This document shows positions 14,937 through 22,791 of a stretch of 29,284 nucleotides of DNA, in pieces. The notes below the pieces were generated by a model that made no database searches, had not been told where the DNA came from, and saw nothing but the letters and a program-made list of their open reading frames with translations. Position 1 is the stretch's first letter. Each line of letters starts with the position of its first letter. The position numbers and the translations under genes were made by a program. Source of the DNA: an uncultured Oscillospiraceae bacterium (GTDB taxonomy: Bacteria > Bacillota > Clostridia > Oscillospirales > Oscillospiraceae); contig CAJUPG010000019.1 of the NCBI GenBank assembly GCA_910588455.1, forward strand, positions 1 through 29,284. Reading direction: 5' to 3'.

Positions 14937-15872
14937 ATGCTTGACATTACAGCCATCGGTGAAGTGCTGATTGATTTGACACAGACTGGGTTCAATGAGA
15001 GCGGAATCCCTCTCTTTGCCGCCAACCCCGGGGGCGCTCCCGCCAACGTGGCGGTGGCCGCCGCCCGGCTGGGGGCCAAAACAGCCTTCGCCGGAAAAGT
15101 GGGCCGGGACGGCTTTGGGAACTACCTGCGTCAGGTACTGGCGGACAACGGCGTGGACGTGTCCGGCCTGCGCGCCGGGGCCCAGGCCACCACCATGGCC
15201 ATCGTCTCGGTGGACTCCTCCGGCGAGCGGGATTTTCAATTTGTCCGGGGCTGCGACGCGGCCCTCACCCCGGAGGAGGTGGACGCGGAGGAGATTTTCC
15301 GCAGTAAGATACTGCATTTCGGCTCTGTCAGCCTCACCCAGGGCTCTGCCCGGAACGCCACCATCTTCGCCGCCCGCAGCGCCCATCAGGCCGGGGTTCT
15401 GGTGAGCTACGACCCCAACTACCGCGCCGCCCTGTGGCCCAGCGAAGGGGAGGCCCGGGAATGGATGTGCATCCCCCTGCCCCTGGTGGACGTGCTGAAA
15501 ATCTCTGAGGAAGAGCTGCCCCTGCTCACCGGGTCCCGGGACCTGGAGGATGGGACCCGGCAGCTGGAGGAGCGGGGCATCCAGCTGATTCTGGTCACCC
15601 TGGGGAGCGAGGGCGTATTTTGCCGCTGGCAGGGGGAGTGCTGGCAGCAGCCCGGCGCGGCCGTAAAAGTGGCGGACACCAACGGCGCGGGGGATACCTT
15701 CCTCGGCGCGGTGCTGTCCCGCCTGTGCCAGCGGAAGAAAAAGCCCCTGGAGGACCTGAGCGCCGGCGAGCTGAAAGAAATTTTGACCTTTGCCAACCGG
15801 GCGGCGGCCCTCACCTGCTCCCGCAGCGGGGCCATCCCGGCCATGCCTACTTTAGAGGAGATGAAACTGTGA
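14937..15872 (+). CDS. PfkB-family sugar kinase (fructokinase-like)
   Basis: 311 residues. Ribokinase/PfkB fold with the first signature N-P-G-G-A-P-A-N-V-A-V-A-A-A-R-L-G at 30-46 and the second at D-T-N-G-A-G-D-T-F (247-255), with D253 as catalytic base. The early G-E-V-L-I-D and the P-G-G-A-P-A-N form are typical of fructokinases (ScrK type). It would phosphorylate fructose or a related ketose or nucleoside with ATP in the cytoplasm. The ATG has AGGAGG about 10 nt upstream; a frame to 14895 has none. It is the first gene of a four-gene unit and overlaps lysA by GTGA. Its place beside the sorbitol locus is suggestive, but srlD already yields fructose-6-phosphate, so free fructose would need another source. 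Confidence 0.87.
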   Translation: MLDITAIGEVLIDLTQTGFNESGIPLFAANPGGAPANVAVAAARLGAKTAFAGKVGRDGFGNYLRQVLADNGVDVSGLRAGAQATTMAIVSVDSSGERDFQFVRGCDAALTPEEVDAEEIFRSKILHFGSVSLTQGSARNATIFAARSAHQAGVLVSYDPNYRAALWPSEGEAREWMCIPLPLVDVLKISEEELPLLTGSRDLEDGTRQLEERGIQLILVTLGSEGVFCRWQGECWQQPGAAVKVADTNGAGDTFLGAVLSRLCQRKKKPLEDLSAGELKEILTFANRAAALTCSRSGAIPAMPTLEEMKL

Positions 15873-17128
15873 AAAAACCCTTTGTAAACAAAATCCGGCT
15901 GGAGGAAATCTGCCGGCAGTTCCCCACCCCCTTCCATCTGTATGACGAGAAGGGCATCCGGGAGAACGCCCGGCGGGTGAACGCGGCCTTCGCCTGGAAC
16001 CCGGGCTTTCGGGAGTTCTTCGCCGTGAAGGCCACCCCCAATCCCCAGCTGCTGAAGCTTCTCCGGGAGGAGGGCTGCGGCGTGGACTGCTCCTCCCTGA
16101 CGGAACTGATGATGTCCGACCGGTGCGGCTTTGCCGGGGGGGAGATCATGTTCTCCTCCAACGATACCCCGGCGGAGGAATTCGCCCTGGCCGCCAAGCT
16201 GGGGGCCACCATCAACCTGGACGACATCAGCCATATCGACTTTTTGAAGAATACCATTGGCTATATTCCCAGAAAAATATCCTGCCGGTATAACCCCGGC
16301 GGGACCTTTACCCTGGGAGAGAGCAAGGAGGGCTTCCAGGTGATGGACAACCCCGGTCAGGCCAAGTACGGCCTGACCCGGCCCCAAATGACCCAGGCCT
16401 TCCGGCGCCTGAAGGAACTGGGGGCGGAGGAGTTCGGGATTCATGCCTTTTTGGCCTCCAACACCATTTCCAATGAATACTACCCCGCCCTGGCGGCGAT
16501 TCTGTTCCGCACCGCCGTGGAGCTGAAGAACGAGACCGGGGCTCACATCACCTTCATCAACCTGTCCGGCGGGGTGGGCATCCCCTACCGGCCGGAGCAG
16601 TCCGCCAACGACATCGCCGTGATCGGCGAAGGGGTCCGGAAGGCCTATGAAGAGATTCTGGTCCCTGCCGGCATGGGGGACGTGTCCCTGTGCACCGAGC
16701 TGGGCCGGTTCATGCTGGCCCCCTATGGCCACCTGGTCACCCGGGTCCTGCACCAGAAGCACACCCACAAGGAGTACATCGGGGTGGATGCCTGCGCCGC
16801 CAATCTGATGCGTCCGGCCATCTACGGGGCCTACCACCACATCACCGTTATGGGCAAGGAGGATGCGCCCTGGGATCATATGTACGACGTAACCGGCTCT
16901 CTATGCGAAAACAGCGATAAATTCGCCGTAGACCGGATGCTGCCGGAGATCGAGATCGGGGACCTTCTGGTCATTCACGACACCGGGGCCCACGGCCACT
17001 CCATGGGCTATCAGTACAACGGCCGGCTGCGCTCGGCGGAGGTACTGCTCCAGGAGGACGGGACCGCCCGGCTCATCCGCCGGGCCGAGACCCCGGAGGA
17101 CTACTTTGCCACCTGCATCTGGGACTGA
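15869..17128 (+). CDS. lysA: Diaminopimelate decarboxylase-type PLP enzyme
   Basis: 419 residues from a GTG overlapping the kinase stop (GTGA), with GAGGAG 8 nt upstream; the frame is open much further left, but that part is a shadow of the kinase. Fold type III PLP decarboxylase: PLP lysine K54 in F-A-V-K-A, glycine loop L-S-G-G-V-G-I-P-Y, phosphate-binding T-E-L-G-R, catalytic C346 in C-E-N-S-D, and D-T-G-A-H-G-H-S-M-G-Y near the C-terminus. It should convert meso-diaminopimelate to lysine. G-I-H-A-F-L-A-S-N replaces the more common H-C-H-I-G-S region, as in a long clostridial subfamily that I recall. Co-transcription with a sugar kinase and LrgAB is odd for lysine synthesis, so a different amino-acid substrate is possible. 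Confidence 0.82.
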   Translation: MKKPFVNKIRLEEICRQFPTPFHLYDEKGIRENARRVNAAFAWNPGFREFFAVKATPNPQLLKLLREEGCGVDCSSLTELMMSDRCGFAGGEIMFSSNDTPAEEFALAAKLGATINLDDISHIDFLKNTIGYIPRKISCRYNPGGTFTLGESKEGFQVMDNPGQAKYGLTRPQMTQAFRRLKELGAEEFGIHAFLASNTISNEYYPALAAILFRTAVELKNETGAHITFINLSGGVGIPYRPEQSANDIAVIGEGVRKAYEEILVPAGMGDVSLCTELGRFMLAPYGHLVTRVLHQKHTHKEYIGVDACAANLMRPAIYGAYHHITVMGKEDAPWDHMYDVTGSLCENSDKFAVDRMLPEIEIGDLLVIHDTGAHGHSMGYQYNGRLRSAEVLLQEDGTARLIRRAETPEDYFATCIWD

Positions 17129-17144
17129 ACTGCGAGGATACGAC

Positions 17145-17516
17145 ATGAATATCATGGGTGAATTGGCCCTTATTTTCGGCGTCTGCCTGGTGGGAGAAGG
17201 AATTTCCGCCGCGCTCCCCTTCATCTTCCCCGGCAGTGTCATTGCTCTGCTGCTGCTGGCCGCGCTGCTCTTTTCCGGCCTGCTCAAGCCCAAGCATCTG
17301 GAGCGGGCCTCCGGCTTTCTGGTGGCCAATATGGCGTTTTTCTTTCTGCCGCCCTGCGTGGGGATTATGGAGCGGATGGAGGACATTCTCCCCCAGCTGC
17401 TCCCCTTCCTGCTGATTACGGTTATCACCACGCCGCTGGTCTACGGCGTAACGGCCTGGACCGTCCAGCTGGTGATCCGGCTGCAAAAGAAAAAGGGGGC
17501 GGTTCCCCATGCTTGA
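17145..17516 (+). CDS. lrgA: LrgA/CidA-family membrane protein
   Basis: 123 residues with four predicted membrane helices. Family stretches are L-V-G-E-G-I-S, F-P-G-S-V-I-A-L-L-L-L (the usual I-P-x-S-v-i-G site) and N-M-A-F-F-F-L-P-P-C-V-G-I-M. LrgA with LrgB forms a holin-like pair now linked to pyruvate uptake in Firmicutes. The start at M-N-I-M-G-E has GAGG 8 nt upstream; it lies 16 bp after lysA. It overlaps lrgB by 8 bp. Confidence 0.88.
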   Translation: MNIMGELALIFGVCLVGEGISAALPFIFPGSVIALLLLAALLFSGLLKPKHLERASGFLVANMAFFFLPPCVGIMERMEDILPQLLPFLLITVITTPLVYGVTAWTVQLVIRLQKKKGAVPHA

Positions 17517-18189
17517 AGCAATGCTGCACTCCCCCTTTTTCGGTCTGACCCTGACTGCCGCTGCCTGGGCGGTGGGAATCTGGGTCCAGCGCCGGACTAA
17601 ATTTATCCTGTGCAACCCGATTGTGATCGCCACAGCACTGGTGATTGTGTTTCTGGTGGCTTTCCGCATTCCCTACGCCGTCTACGCCGCCAGCGCGGAG
17701 CCGGTGCGCATGATGCTGGGCCCGGTTACCGCCGTGCTGGCCCTGAATATCTACAACCAGCGCAGGATTCTGAAGGACTATTTCCTGGCCGTGCTGCTGG
17801 GCTGCTTTGCCGGCAGTCTGACCAGTCTTTGCAGCGTACTGCTTCTGTGCCGGCTGTTTCAGATGGAAGAGCTGCTGACCGTCTCTCTGCTCCCCAAAAG
17901 CGTCACCGCCGCCATCGCCCTGAGCATTGTGGACAGCCGGGGGGGCGTGGCCGGTGTGGCCGCCGCCGCCGGCATGATTACCGGGATGCTGGGGGCTATT
18001 CTGGTGCCCCAGTTTGCCAAGCTGTTTCACATCACCGACCCGGTGGCGGAGGGGCTGGCCATCGGCTCCTGCAGCCACGCCCTGGGCACCACCAAGGCCA
18101 TGGAAATCGGCAAAATTCAGGGGGCCATGAGTTCCATTGCCATCTGCGTGTGCGGGATTATCACATCGGTTCTGGTGCTGTTTTTCTGA
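17509..18189 (+). CDS. lrgB: LrgB-family membrane protein
   Basis: 226 residues, about seven hydrophobic segments. It has the LrgB landmarks L-G-P-V-T-A-V-L-A-L-N-I-Y, L-L-P-K-S-V-T-A-A-I-A (the P-K-S-V-T-x-P-I-A box) and G-S-C-S-H-A-L-G-T-T-K-A-M-E-I-G. It partners with LrgA; such pairs move pyruvate or related small acids across the cytoplasmic membrane. AAGGGGG lies upstream of the ATG. It is the last gene before a strong hairpin. Confidence 0.92.
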   Translation: MLEAMLHSPFFGLTLTAAAWAVGIWVQRRTKFILCNPIVIATALVIVFLVAFRIPYAVYAASAEPVRMMLGPVTAVLALNIYNQRRILKDYFLAVLLGCFAGSLTSLCSVLLLCRLFQMEELLTVSLLPKSVTAAIALSIVDSRGGVAGVAAAAGMITGMLGAILVPQFAKLFHITDPVAEGLAIGSCSHALGTTKAMEIGKIQGAMSSIAICVCGIITSVLVLFF

Positions 18190-18196
18190 AGCCCTT

Positions 18197-18238
18197 CCCC
18201 TCTGACTGCGGAGCCTCTCCGGATCAGAGGGGATTTTC
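18197..18238 (+). terminator. Terminator of the kinase-lysA-lrgAB operon
   Basis: CCCCTCTGA pairs with TCAGAGGGG (18197-18205 and 18224-18232), with an inner CGGAG/CTCCG stem, followed by ATTTTCT. Confidence 0.82.
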
Positions 18239-18248
18239 TCTATATGGA

Positions 18249-18277
18249 TTGACTTTCCCCCTGTTTCGTACTAAAAT
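18249..18277 (+). promoter_or_regulatory. Promoter of the cysteine desulfurase operon
   Basis: TTGACT (18249-18254), 17-bp spacer, TAAAAT (18272-18277), 40 nt upstream of the start codon and just after the terminator. Confidence 0.75.
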
Positions 18278-18316
18278 CATCCTGCTTGACTTATTTTTTG
18301 CAGGAGTGTGACCCCC

Positions 18317-19450
18317 ATGATCCACTATTTGGACAACGCCGCCACAACCCCCGTCCGCCCGGAGGCCGCCCAGGCGGCCCTGGACGCAATGCAGCGCCTG
18401 TGGTGGAACCCCTCCTCCCAATACGGACCGGCCCGGTCCACCCAGGCGGCCCTGGAGGGCTGGCGGCGGGAAAGTGCCCAGGGGCTGGGCTGCCGGCCGG
18501 AGGAATTCTTTTTCACCTCCGGCGGCACAGAGGGGGACAACTGGGCCATTGCCGCCGCCGCGGAGCTGGGCCGTCACAGGGGGAAGCACATTATTACCAC
18601 CGCCATTGAGCATGACGGGGTTTTGCAGCCCTGCAAGGCCCTGGAGCAGCGCGGGTATGCGGTAACCTATCTGAAGCCGGACCGGAACGGAGCCATTGCG
18701 GCGGAGCAGGTCCGGCAGGCCCTGCGGCCAGACACCGTTCTGGTGTCCATGATGCTGGTGAACAACGAGCTGGGGACGGTCCTCCCCGTGGCGGAAACCG
18801 CCGCCGTCCTCCGGGCTGCCCGGAGCGCCGCCCTGCTCCACTGTGACGCGGTCCAGGGCTTTCTGAAAATTCCCTTTACCCCGGAGGAGCTGGGGGTGGA
18901 TCTGCTGTCGGTCAGCGGACACAAAATCCACGCGCCGAAGGGCGTTGGCGGCTTTTATGTCCGGAAGGGCCTGCGCCTGCCCCCCCTTATCCGGGGCGGG
19001 GGCCAGGAGGGGGGGCTGCGCTCCGGCACCGAGCCCACTGCCCAGATTGCCGCCTTCGCCGCCGCCGTCCAGGCGGGCCGGGCAACCTTTCCCGCCGACG
19101 CCCGGCACGCCGCCCAGCTGAAGCAGTACGCCATTGACCGGCTGAAGCCTCTGGACATCGCCCCGGTGGTAACCGGAGGCTGCCCCCATATTCTGCCCAT
19201 CGCCCTGCCCGGCTACCGAAGCGAGGTGCTGCTGCGGTTTTTAAGCGACCGGGAGGTCTATGTGTCCTCCGGCTCCGCCTGTCACCGGGGAAAGCCCAGC
19301 CATGTGTTCGCCGCCCTGAATCTGCCCAAAAAGCAGCGGGACGGCGTGCTGCGGGTGAGCTTCTCCTACGATACCAGAAAAGAGAATATAGATGCTCTGG
19401 CAGACGCCCTGGCCGCGGCAAAGCGGGAGCTGTTCATGTCCATGTCGTGA
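18317..19450 (+). CDS. Cysteine desulfurase (NifS/IscS-like)
   Basis: 377 residues, class V aminotransferase fold. H99 (I-E-H-D) stacks on PLP, K203 (S-G-H-K) forms the Schiff base, and C322 in S-S-G-S-A-C is the persulfide cysteine. The short loop around this Cys (S-G-S-A-C-H-R-G-K-P-S-H-V) suits a NifS/IscS group I enzyme. It takes sulfur from cysteine for iron-sulfur clusters, thiolated tRNA or other acceptors. The ATG at 18317 has AGGAG about 10 nt upstream; a GTG three codons earlier sits on that site. No IscU or ThiI gene is adjacent; the next gene, 9 bp downstream, is a MATE exporter, so the partner acceptor is not local. Confidence 0.9.
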   Translation: MIHYLDNAATTPVRPEAAQAALDAMQRLWWNPSSQYGPARSTQAALEGWRRESAQGLGCRPEEFFFTSGGTEGDNWAIAAAAELGRHRGKHIITTAIEHDGVLQPCKALEQRGYAVTYLKPDRNGAIAAEQVRQALRPDTVLVSMMLVNNELGTVLPVAETAAVLRAARSAALLHCDAVQGFLKIPFTPEELGVDLLSVSGHKIHAPKGVGGFYVRKGLRLPPLIRGGGQEGGLRSGTEPTAQIAAFAAAVQAGRATFPADARHAAQLKQYAIDRLKPLDIAPVVTGGCPHILPIALPGYRSEVLLRFLSDREVYVSSGSACHRGKPSHVFAALNLPKKQRDGVLRVSFSYDTRKENIDALADALAAAKRELFMSMS

Positions 19451-19459
19451 GGGATTGCC

Positions 19460-20848
19460 ATGTTTTCTTACTTGAATCGCGGAACGCAGTTTTACCGGCA
19501 GGTGGCGGCTCTGGCCGCCCCCATTGTCCTGCAAAATTTAATTACCAGCACCCTCGCTATGGCGGATACCTTTATGGTGGGACTGCTGGGGGAACAGCCT
19601 ATGGCGGCGGTGGCCCTGGCGAATATCCCCCTGTTCATGGTCCAGATGTTCATTTTTGGCGTCCAGAGCGGCGCAACCGTGCTGTTCAGCCAATACTGGG
19701 GCCGCCAGAGGACAGACGACATCCAGCGGGTGATGGGGGTGTCCGCCTGGTGCGTGGGGATACTGTCCCTGACCGTAGCGCTGGTTTTGTGGTTTATCCC
19801 CCAGCCCTTCCTCTCTCTGTTCGGAAAGGATCAGGCGCTTGTGGCGCTGGCGGCCCGGTATGGCCGCATTGCCGGCTTTTCCTATGTGCTCAACGCTTTC
19901 ACTATGGTCTATATCTCCGCCTACCGGGCGATGGAAAATCCCAGCCTTGGTATGTACATCCTGATGATTTCCATGAGCTGCAACACCTTTTTAAACTGGG
20001 TGCTGATTTTCGGCAGGCTGGGCGCTCCGGCCCTGGGGGTGGAGGGCGCGGCCCTGGCGACGCTGCTCTCCCGCGGGGTGGAAATCGCCGTATTGGCCCT
20101 GCACATCCGGTTCAATAAATTTTTACGCCTGCGCCCTGGACTTCTGCTCCGTCCGGGCATGGAAATGGCCCGCCGTTTTGTGCGCTACGGCGGACCTGTG
20201 GTGTGCAACGAGACAATGTGGGGGCTGGGGACCGGCATTTTCCCCACCGTTATGGGCCATATGCAGAACAGCCAGGAGATTCTCGCCGCCTACACCCTGG
20301 CGGGCAACGTGGAAAAAATCTGTATGGTGGTGGGGTTCGGCATCGCCGCCACCGCCTCCATCCTGATCGGGCGGGAGATCGGCGCGGGGCGTACCCAGAC
20401 GGTGCAGCAGGTGGGCATGGCCCTGAGCACCCTGGCCTTTTTGTGCGGCCTGGCGGTGGGCTGTCTCCTGGTGCTGTTTGCCCAGTGGATCGCTCCGCTG
20501 TGGGTGTTCCCCCTGTTTCAGCTCTCCCCGGGGGCGAGCCGGATTGCAGCGATGATGATTACCGTCTCCGGACTGATGATCCCCATTAAAAATTTCAATC
20601 AGGCCATTATTGTGGGAGTTCTCCGGGGGGGCGGGGATGTGCGGGCGTCCACCATTATCGACCTTACCCCCCTGTGGCTGGTGGCCATTCCCCTGACCGC
20701 CCTGACGGGGCTGGTACTGAAGCTGGATATTTTCTGGGTGTATCTGTGCATCCCCTCCGAGAACATTATCAAATTTTTTGTAGGGATGCGCCGCCTGCGG
20801 TCCGGACGGTGGATTAACGATGTAACCGGCACAGCGGCCCGAGAGTAG
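19460..20848 (+). CDS. MATE-family efflux transporter
   Basis: 462 residues with about 12 membrane helices in two homologous halves. The N-terminal A-A-P-I-V-L-Q-N-L-I and M-A-D-T-F-M-V-G-L-L-G stretches and the second-half G-P-V-V-C-N-E-T-M-W match the MATE pattern of the NorM/DinF-like clostridial group. It would export cationic drugs or metabolites using a Na+ or H+ gradient. It starts 9 bp after the desulfurase with a weak GAGGGA site, consistent with coupling. The substrate is unknown. Confidence 0.92.
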   Translation: MFSYLNRGTQFYRQVAALAAPIVLQNLITSTLAMADTFMVGLLGEQPMAAVALANIPLFMVQMFIFGVQSGATVLFSQYWGRQRTDDIQRVMGVSAWCVGILSLTVALVLWFIPQPFLSLFGKDQALVALAARYGRIAGFSYVLNAFTMVYISAYRAMENPSLGMYILMISMSCNTFLNWVLIFGRLGAPALGVEGAALATLLSRGVEIAVLALHIRFNKFLRLRPGLLLRPGMEMARRFVRYGGPVVCNETMWGLGTGIFPTVMGHMQNSQEILAAYTLAGNVEKICMVVGFGIAATASILIGREIGAGRTQTVQQVGMALSTLAFLCGLAVGCLLVLFAQWIAPLWVFPLFQLSPGASRIAAMMITVSGLMIPIKNFNQAIIVGVLRGGGDVRASTIIDLTPLWLVAIPLTALTGLVLKLDIFWVYLCIPSENIIKFFVGMRRLRSGRWINDVTGTAARE

Positions 20849-20887
20849 CAATGCAAAACGGAACCGTTTGATTAGGAGATGACAAAG

Positions 20888-21310
20888 ATGAATACGAAAC
20901 GAATCGGGATTGGAATTCTTCTCGTCTGCCTCCTAGCCGGCGCGGCGGGAGTATTTGCCAGTCAAAATCCCAAAGCCGCCGCCGTCCGCTATGTCCGGGC
21001 GCACCACGAGACCCTCCGGCAGTTTTCAGAAGAGCTTCTCCAGAACCCGCCGCTGAACGGCCGGTCCTCCTACAACGGCTGGACCGTGGACGCTTATACG
21101 CAAATGGTGCAGTTCGACACGTCCGCCTGGGGGAAGCGCTACCGGGGGTTCTACTACTCCCCCCAGGACATTCCCCTGGGTTTTCAGGAGACGGAGATGG
21201 AGTTTGTCCCCCGGGACAAGGGCTGGTATTGGGAGGAAGCAGACGGCAACAACCGGATGTATACGGAAAAAATTACGAATCAGTGGTACTGGTTTGATAT
21301 GCACTTTTAA
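20888..21310 (+). CDS. Small exported/anchored conserved hypothetical protein
   Basis: 140 residues. A short basic N-terminus and hydrophobic helix (residues about 5-24) look like a signal peptide or anchor with an A-S-Q possible cleavage site. The rest is soluble and aromatic: N-G-W-T-V-D-A, W-G-K-R-Y-R-G-F-Y-Y-S-P-Q-D-I-P-L-G-F-Q, then W-Y-W-E-E-A-D-G-N-N and a final W-Y-W-F-D-M-H-F. I recall similar clostridial secreted proteins with the Y-x-G-F-Y-Y-S and D-x-P-x-G-F-Q pattern but no function. The start at 20888 has AGGAG 9 nt upstream; an ATG at 20879 lies too close. It follows the MATE gene by 39 bp. Its last 38 bp overlap the antisense 3' end of the nhaC gene. Confidence 0.72.
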   Translation: MNTKRIGIGILLVCLLAGAAGVFASQNPKAAAVRYVRAHHETLRQFSEELLQNPPLNGRSSYNGWTVDAYTQMVQFDTSAWGKRYRGFYYSPQDIPLGFQETEMEFVPRDKGWYWEEADGNNRMYTEKITNQWYWFDMHF

Positions 21311-22586
21311 TGCTTTTACGGGAAAGCAGCCGCCACAGAGGCAGAAAATATAGGTAGCAGGCCGCCAGGATGCTGGCGCTGGGCGCGCCCGCCGAGGACA
21401 GGGGCACCGCCGCCGCGATGGACCAGGGGACCAGGGCGGCCACCACCACCACCGAGTCCTCCAGATCCAGGGCCAGCTCCGGGCCCTCCTCCAGATTGAC
21501 GCACAGCTGATGGGTGAGCAGAATGGCCAGGGTCTGGTTGCAGGAGACCAAAGAGGCCGCCGTCCCCGCCGCCAGCACCGCCGGGAAGGCCCGGCGGGCT
21601 CCCAGCCCTTCCACCTTGGTCTGGAGGCTGCGCAGCAGGCCGGTTTTCTCAAAAATCCCCGCATAGCTGGAGGACAGGCACACAATGGCCCCGCTCCGGA
21701 GCATGGACACAATCCCGCCGCCCCCCAGAAGGGCCTCCAGCTCCGGGTCCTCCAGATGGAACCCGAAGAACAGAAGCTGAGGCAAGCTGGACAGACTCCC
21801 CTGCTGGAGCGTAAGGTACAGCGCCAGCGCGGCGGCAATGCTGGCGGCCAGCACCCGCTTTACCGGCATCCGGAACGCCGCCAGCACCAACACCAGCAGA
21901 GCGGGCAGAAGGGCGGCCCAGTGCAGGACCAGTCCCCGGGCAAACAGGGTCCCCACGTCCGGCAGCGCTCCTTCCCCCGCTGCCGGCAGTCCCAGAAGGA
22001 AATAGACGGCGCAGGCGGCCAGAAAGGGAACCAGAGCCGAACGGACCATCCGGCCAATGTTCTGAAACAGATCTGTTCCGGTCAACTCGCTCACCAGCAG
22101 GGCACTGGTGGACACCGGAGAGCAGCGGTCCCCGAAGAATACCCCGGACAGCACCGCCCCCCCTGCCAGTACCGGGCTCAACCCCATGGCTTGGGCGATG
22201 CTCATGCAAATAACCCCCATAGTGGCCGCCGTGCCGAAGGCGGTGCCTGTGAGGACGGACACCCCGCAGTTCATCCAAAAGGCGAAAAGCACAAAGGCAG
22301 AGGGCTGGAGCACATGGACACAGGCGGTTATGATAACGGCGATGGTGCCGCAGGCCCGCCAGAGGGCAGTAAGCATCCCAATGAACAGGAACAACAGCAG
22401 CACATTCCGGACGGTTTTAATGCCCTTCCAGGACATTTGAAAAATTTCCCGGAAGGAGAAGCCCTTTTTGCGGCTGTAGAGGAAGAAAATGACGTAGCCG
22501 GCGGCCAGGGCCCACAGAATTTCCAGCTTCAGGATCACGCACGCCAGAAGTGCGCCCAGAAACAGCAGCAAGGCAGTCGTCTCCAT
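21273..22586 (-). CDS. nhaC: NhaC-family Na+/H+ antiporter
   Basis: 437 residues, about 10-12 membrane helices, ion-transporter superfamily. The signature region is S-V-L-T-G-T-A-F-G-T-A-A-T-M-G-V-I-C-M-S-I-A and G-A-V-L-S-G-V-F-F-G-D-R-C-S-P-V-S-T-S-A, with its mirrored half near the C-terminus at L-V-S-C-N-Q-T-L-A-I-L-L-T. It exchanges Na+ for protons or, in relatives, couples Na+ to malate/lactate exchange. AGGAGG lies upstream; that site contains the stop codon of a preceding 24-residue ORF. It is divergent from a LysR gene that may control it. Confidence 0.88.
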   Translation of the reverse strand: METTALLLFLGALLACVILKLEILWALAAGYVIFFLYSRKKGFSFREIFQMSWKGIKTVRNVLLLFLFIGMLTALWRACGTIAVIITACVHVLQPSAFVLFAFWMNCGVSVLTGTAFGTAATMGVICMSIAQAMGLSPVLAGGAVLSGVFFGDRCSPVSTSALLVSELTGTDLFQNIGRMVRSALVPFLAACAVYFLLGLPAAGEGALPDVGTLFARGLVLHWAALLPALLVLVLAAFRMPVKRVLAASIAAALALYLTLQQGSLSSLPQLLFFGFHLEDPELEALLGGGGIVSMLRSGAIVCLSSSYAGIFEKTGLLRSLQTKVEGLGARRAFPAVLAAGTAASLVSCNQTLAILLTHQLCVNLEEGPELALDLEDSVVVVAALVPWSIAAAVPLSSAGAPSASILAACYLYFLPLWRLLSRKSIKSAYQTSTTDS

Positions 22587-22597
22587 ATGAAAACCTC

Positions 22598-22672
22598 CTA
22601 ATGCTTATTTGGCAGCAGGGACATGGTAGCCGCAATGCCGATGGCCGCGATCAGCAGATTGATGATAGTCAT
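22598..22672 (-). CDS. 24-residue membrane micropeptide upstream of nhaC
   Basis: ATG 22670-22672 to TAG 22598-22600 encodes MTIINLLIAAIGIAATMSLL then P-N-K-H. It is one hydrophobic helix with a short polar tail. An AAGGAGG site lies 7 nt upstream. Its TAG stop forms part of the nhaC ribosome binding site (TAGGAGG), so the two are probably translationally coupled. It resembles in form the single-helix subunits that accompany some transporters (for example KdpF), but I know no named family. Too short for most gene callers. Confidence 0.7.
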   Translation of the reverse strand: MTIINLLIAAIGIAATMSLLPNKH

Positions 22673-22692
22673 AAAAACAACCTCCTTTGATT

Positions 22693-22711
22693 TGGTAACT
22701 ACACTGTACCA
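22693..22711. promoter_or_regulatory. Candidate LysR box between nhaC and lysR
   Basis: TGGTA-N9-TACCA dyad overlapping the leftward -10. The T-N-A-type geometry and place in a divergent intergenic region suggest a LysR binding site; weaker than the 4836 example. Confidence 0.4.
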
Positions 22712-22731
22712 GAAAGCTGCATCAATGTCCA
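22703..22731 (-). promoter_or_regulatory. Promoter of the micropeptide-nhaC unit
   Basis: Reading left, TGGACA (22726-22731), 17-bp spacer, TACAGT (22703-22708). The -10 overlaps the candidate LysR box. Confidence 0.55.
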
Positions 22732-22791
22732 ACTGTTAATTTTGATTGATCCCACAGGAAAAACACTGTATTTAACCGGGGGGAGATTTGC

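Noticed and set aside
15419..16879. 486-codon leftward frame opposite the kinase and lysA
   Set aside because: It crosses the boundary of two well-recognised genes on the other strand and has no initiation signal.
18190..18240. Riboswitch before the cysteine desulfurase
   Set aside because: The structure is a simple hairpin with a T-rich tail right after lrgB, and the promoter lies downstream of it, so it is the terminator of the preceding operon.
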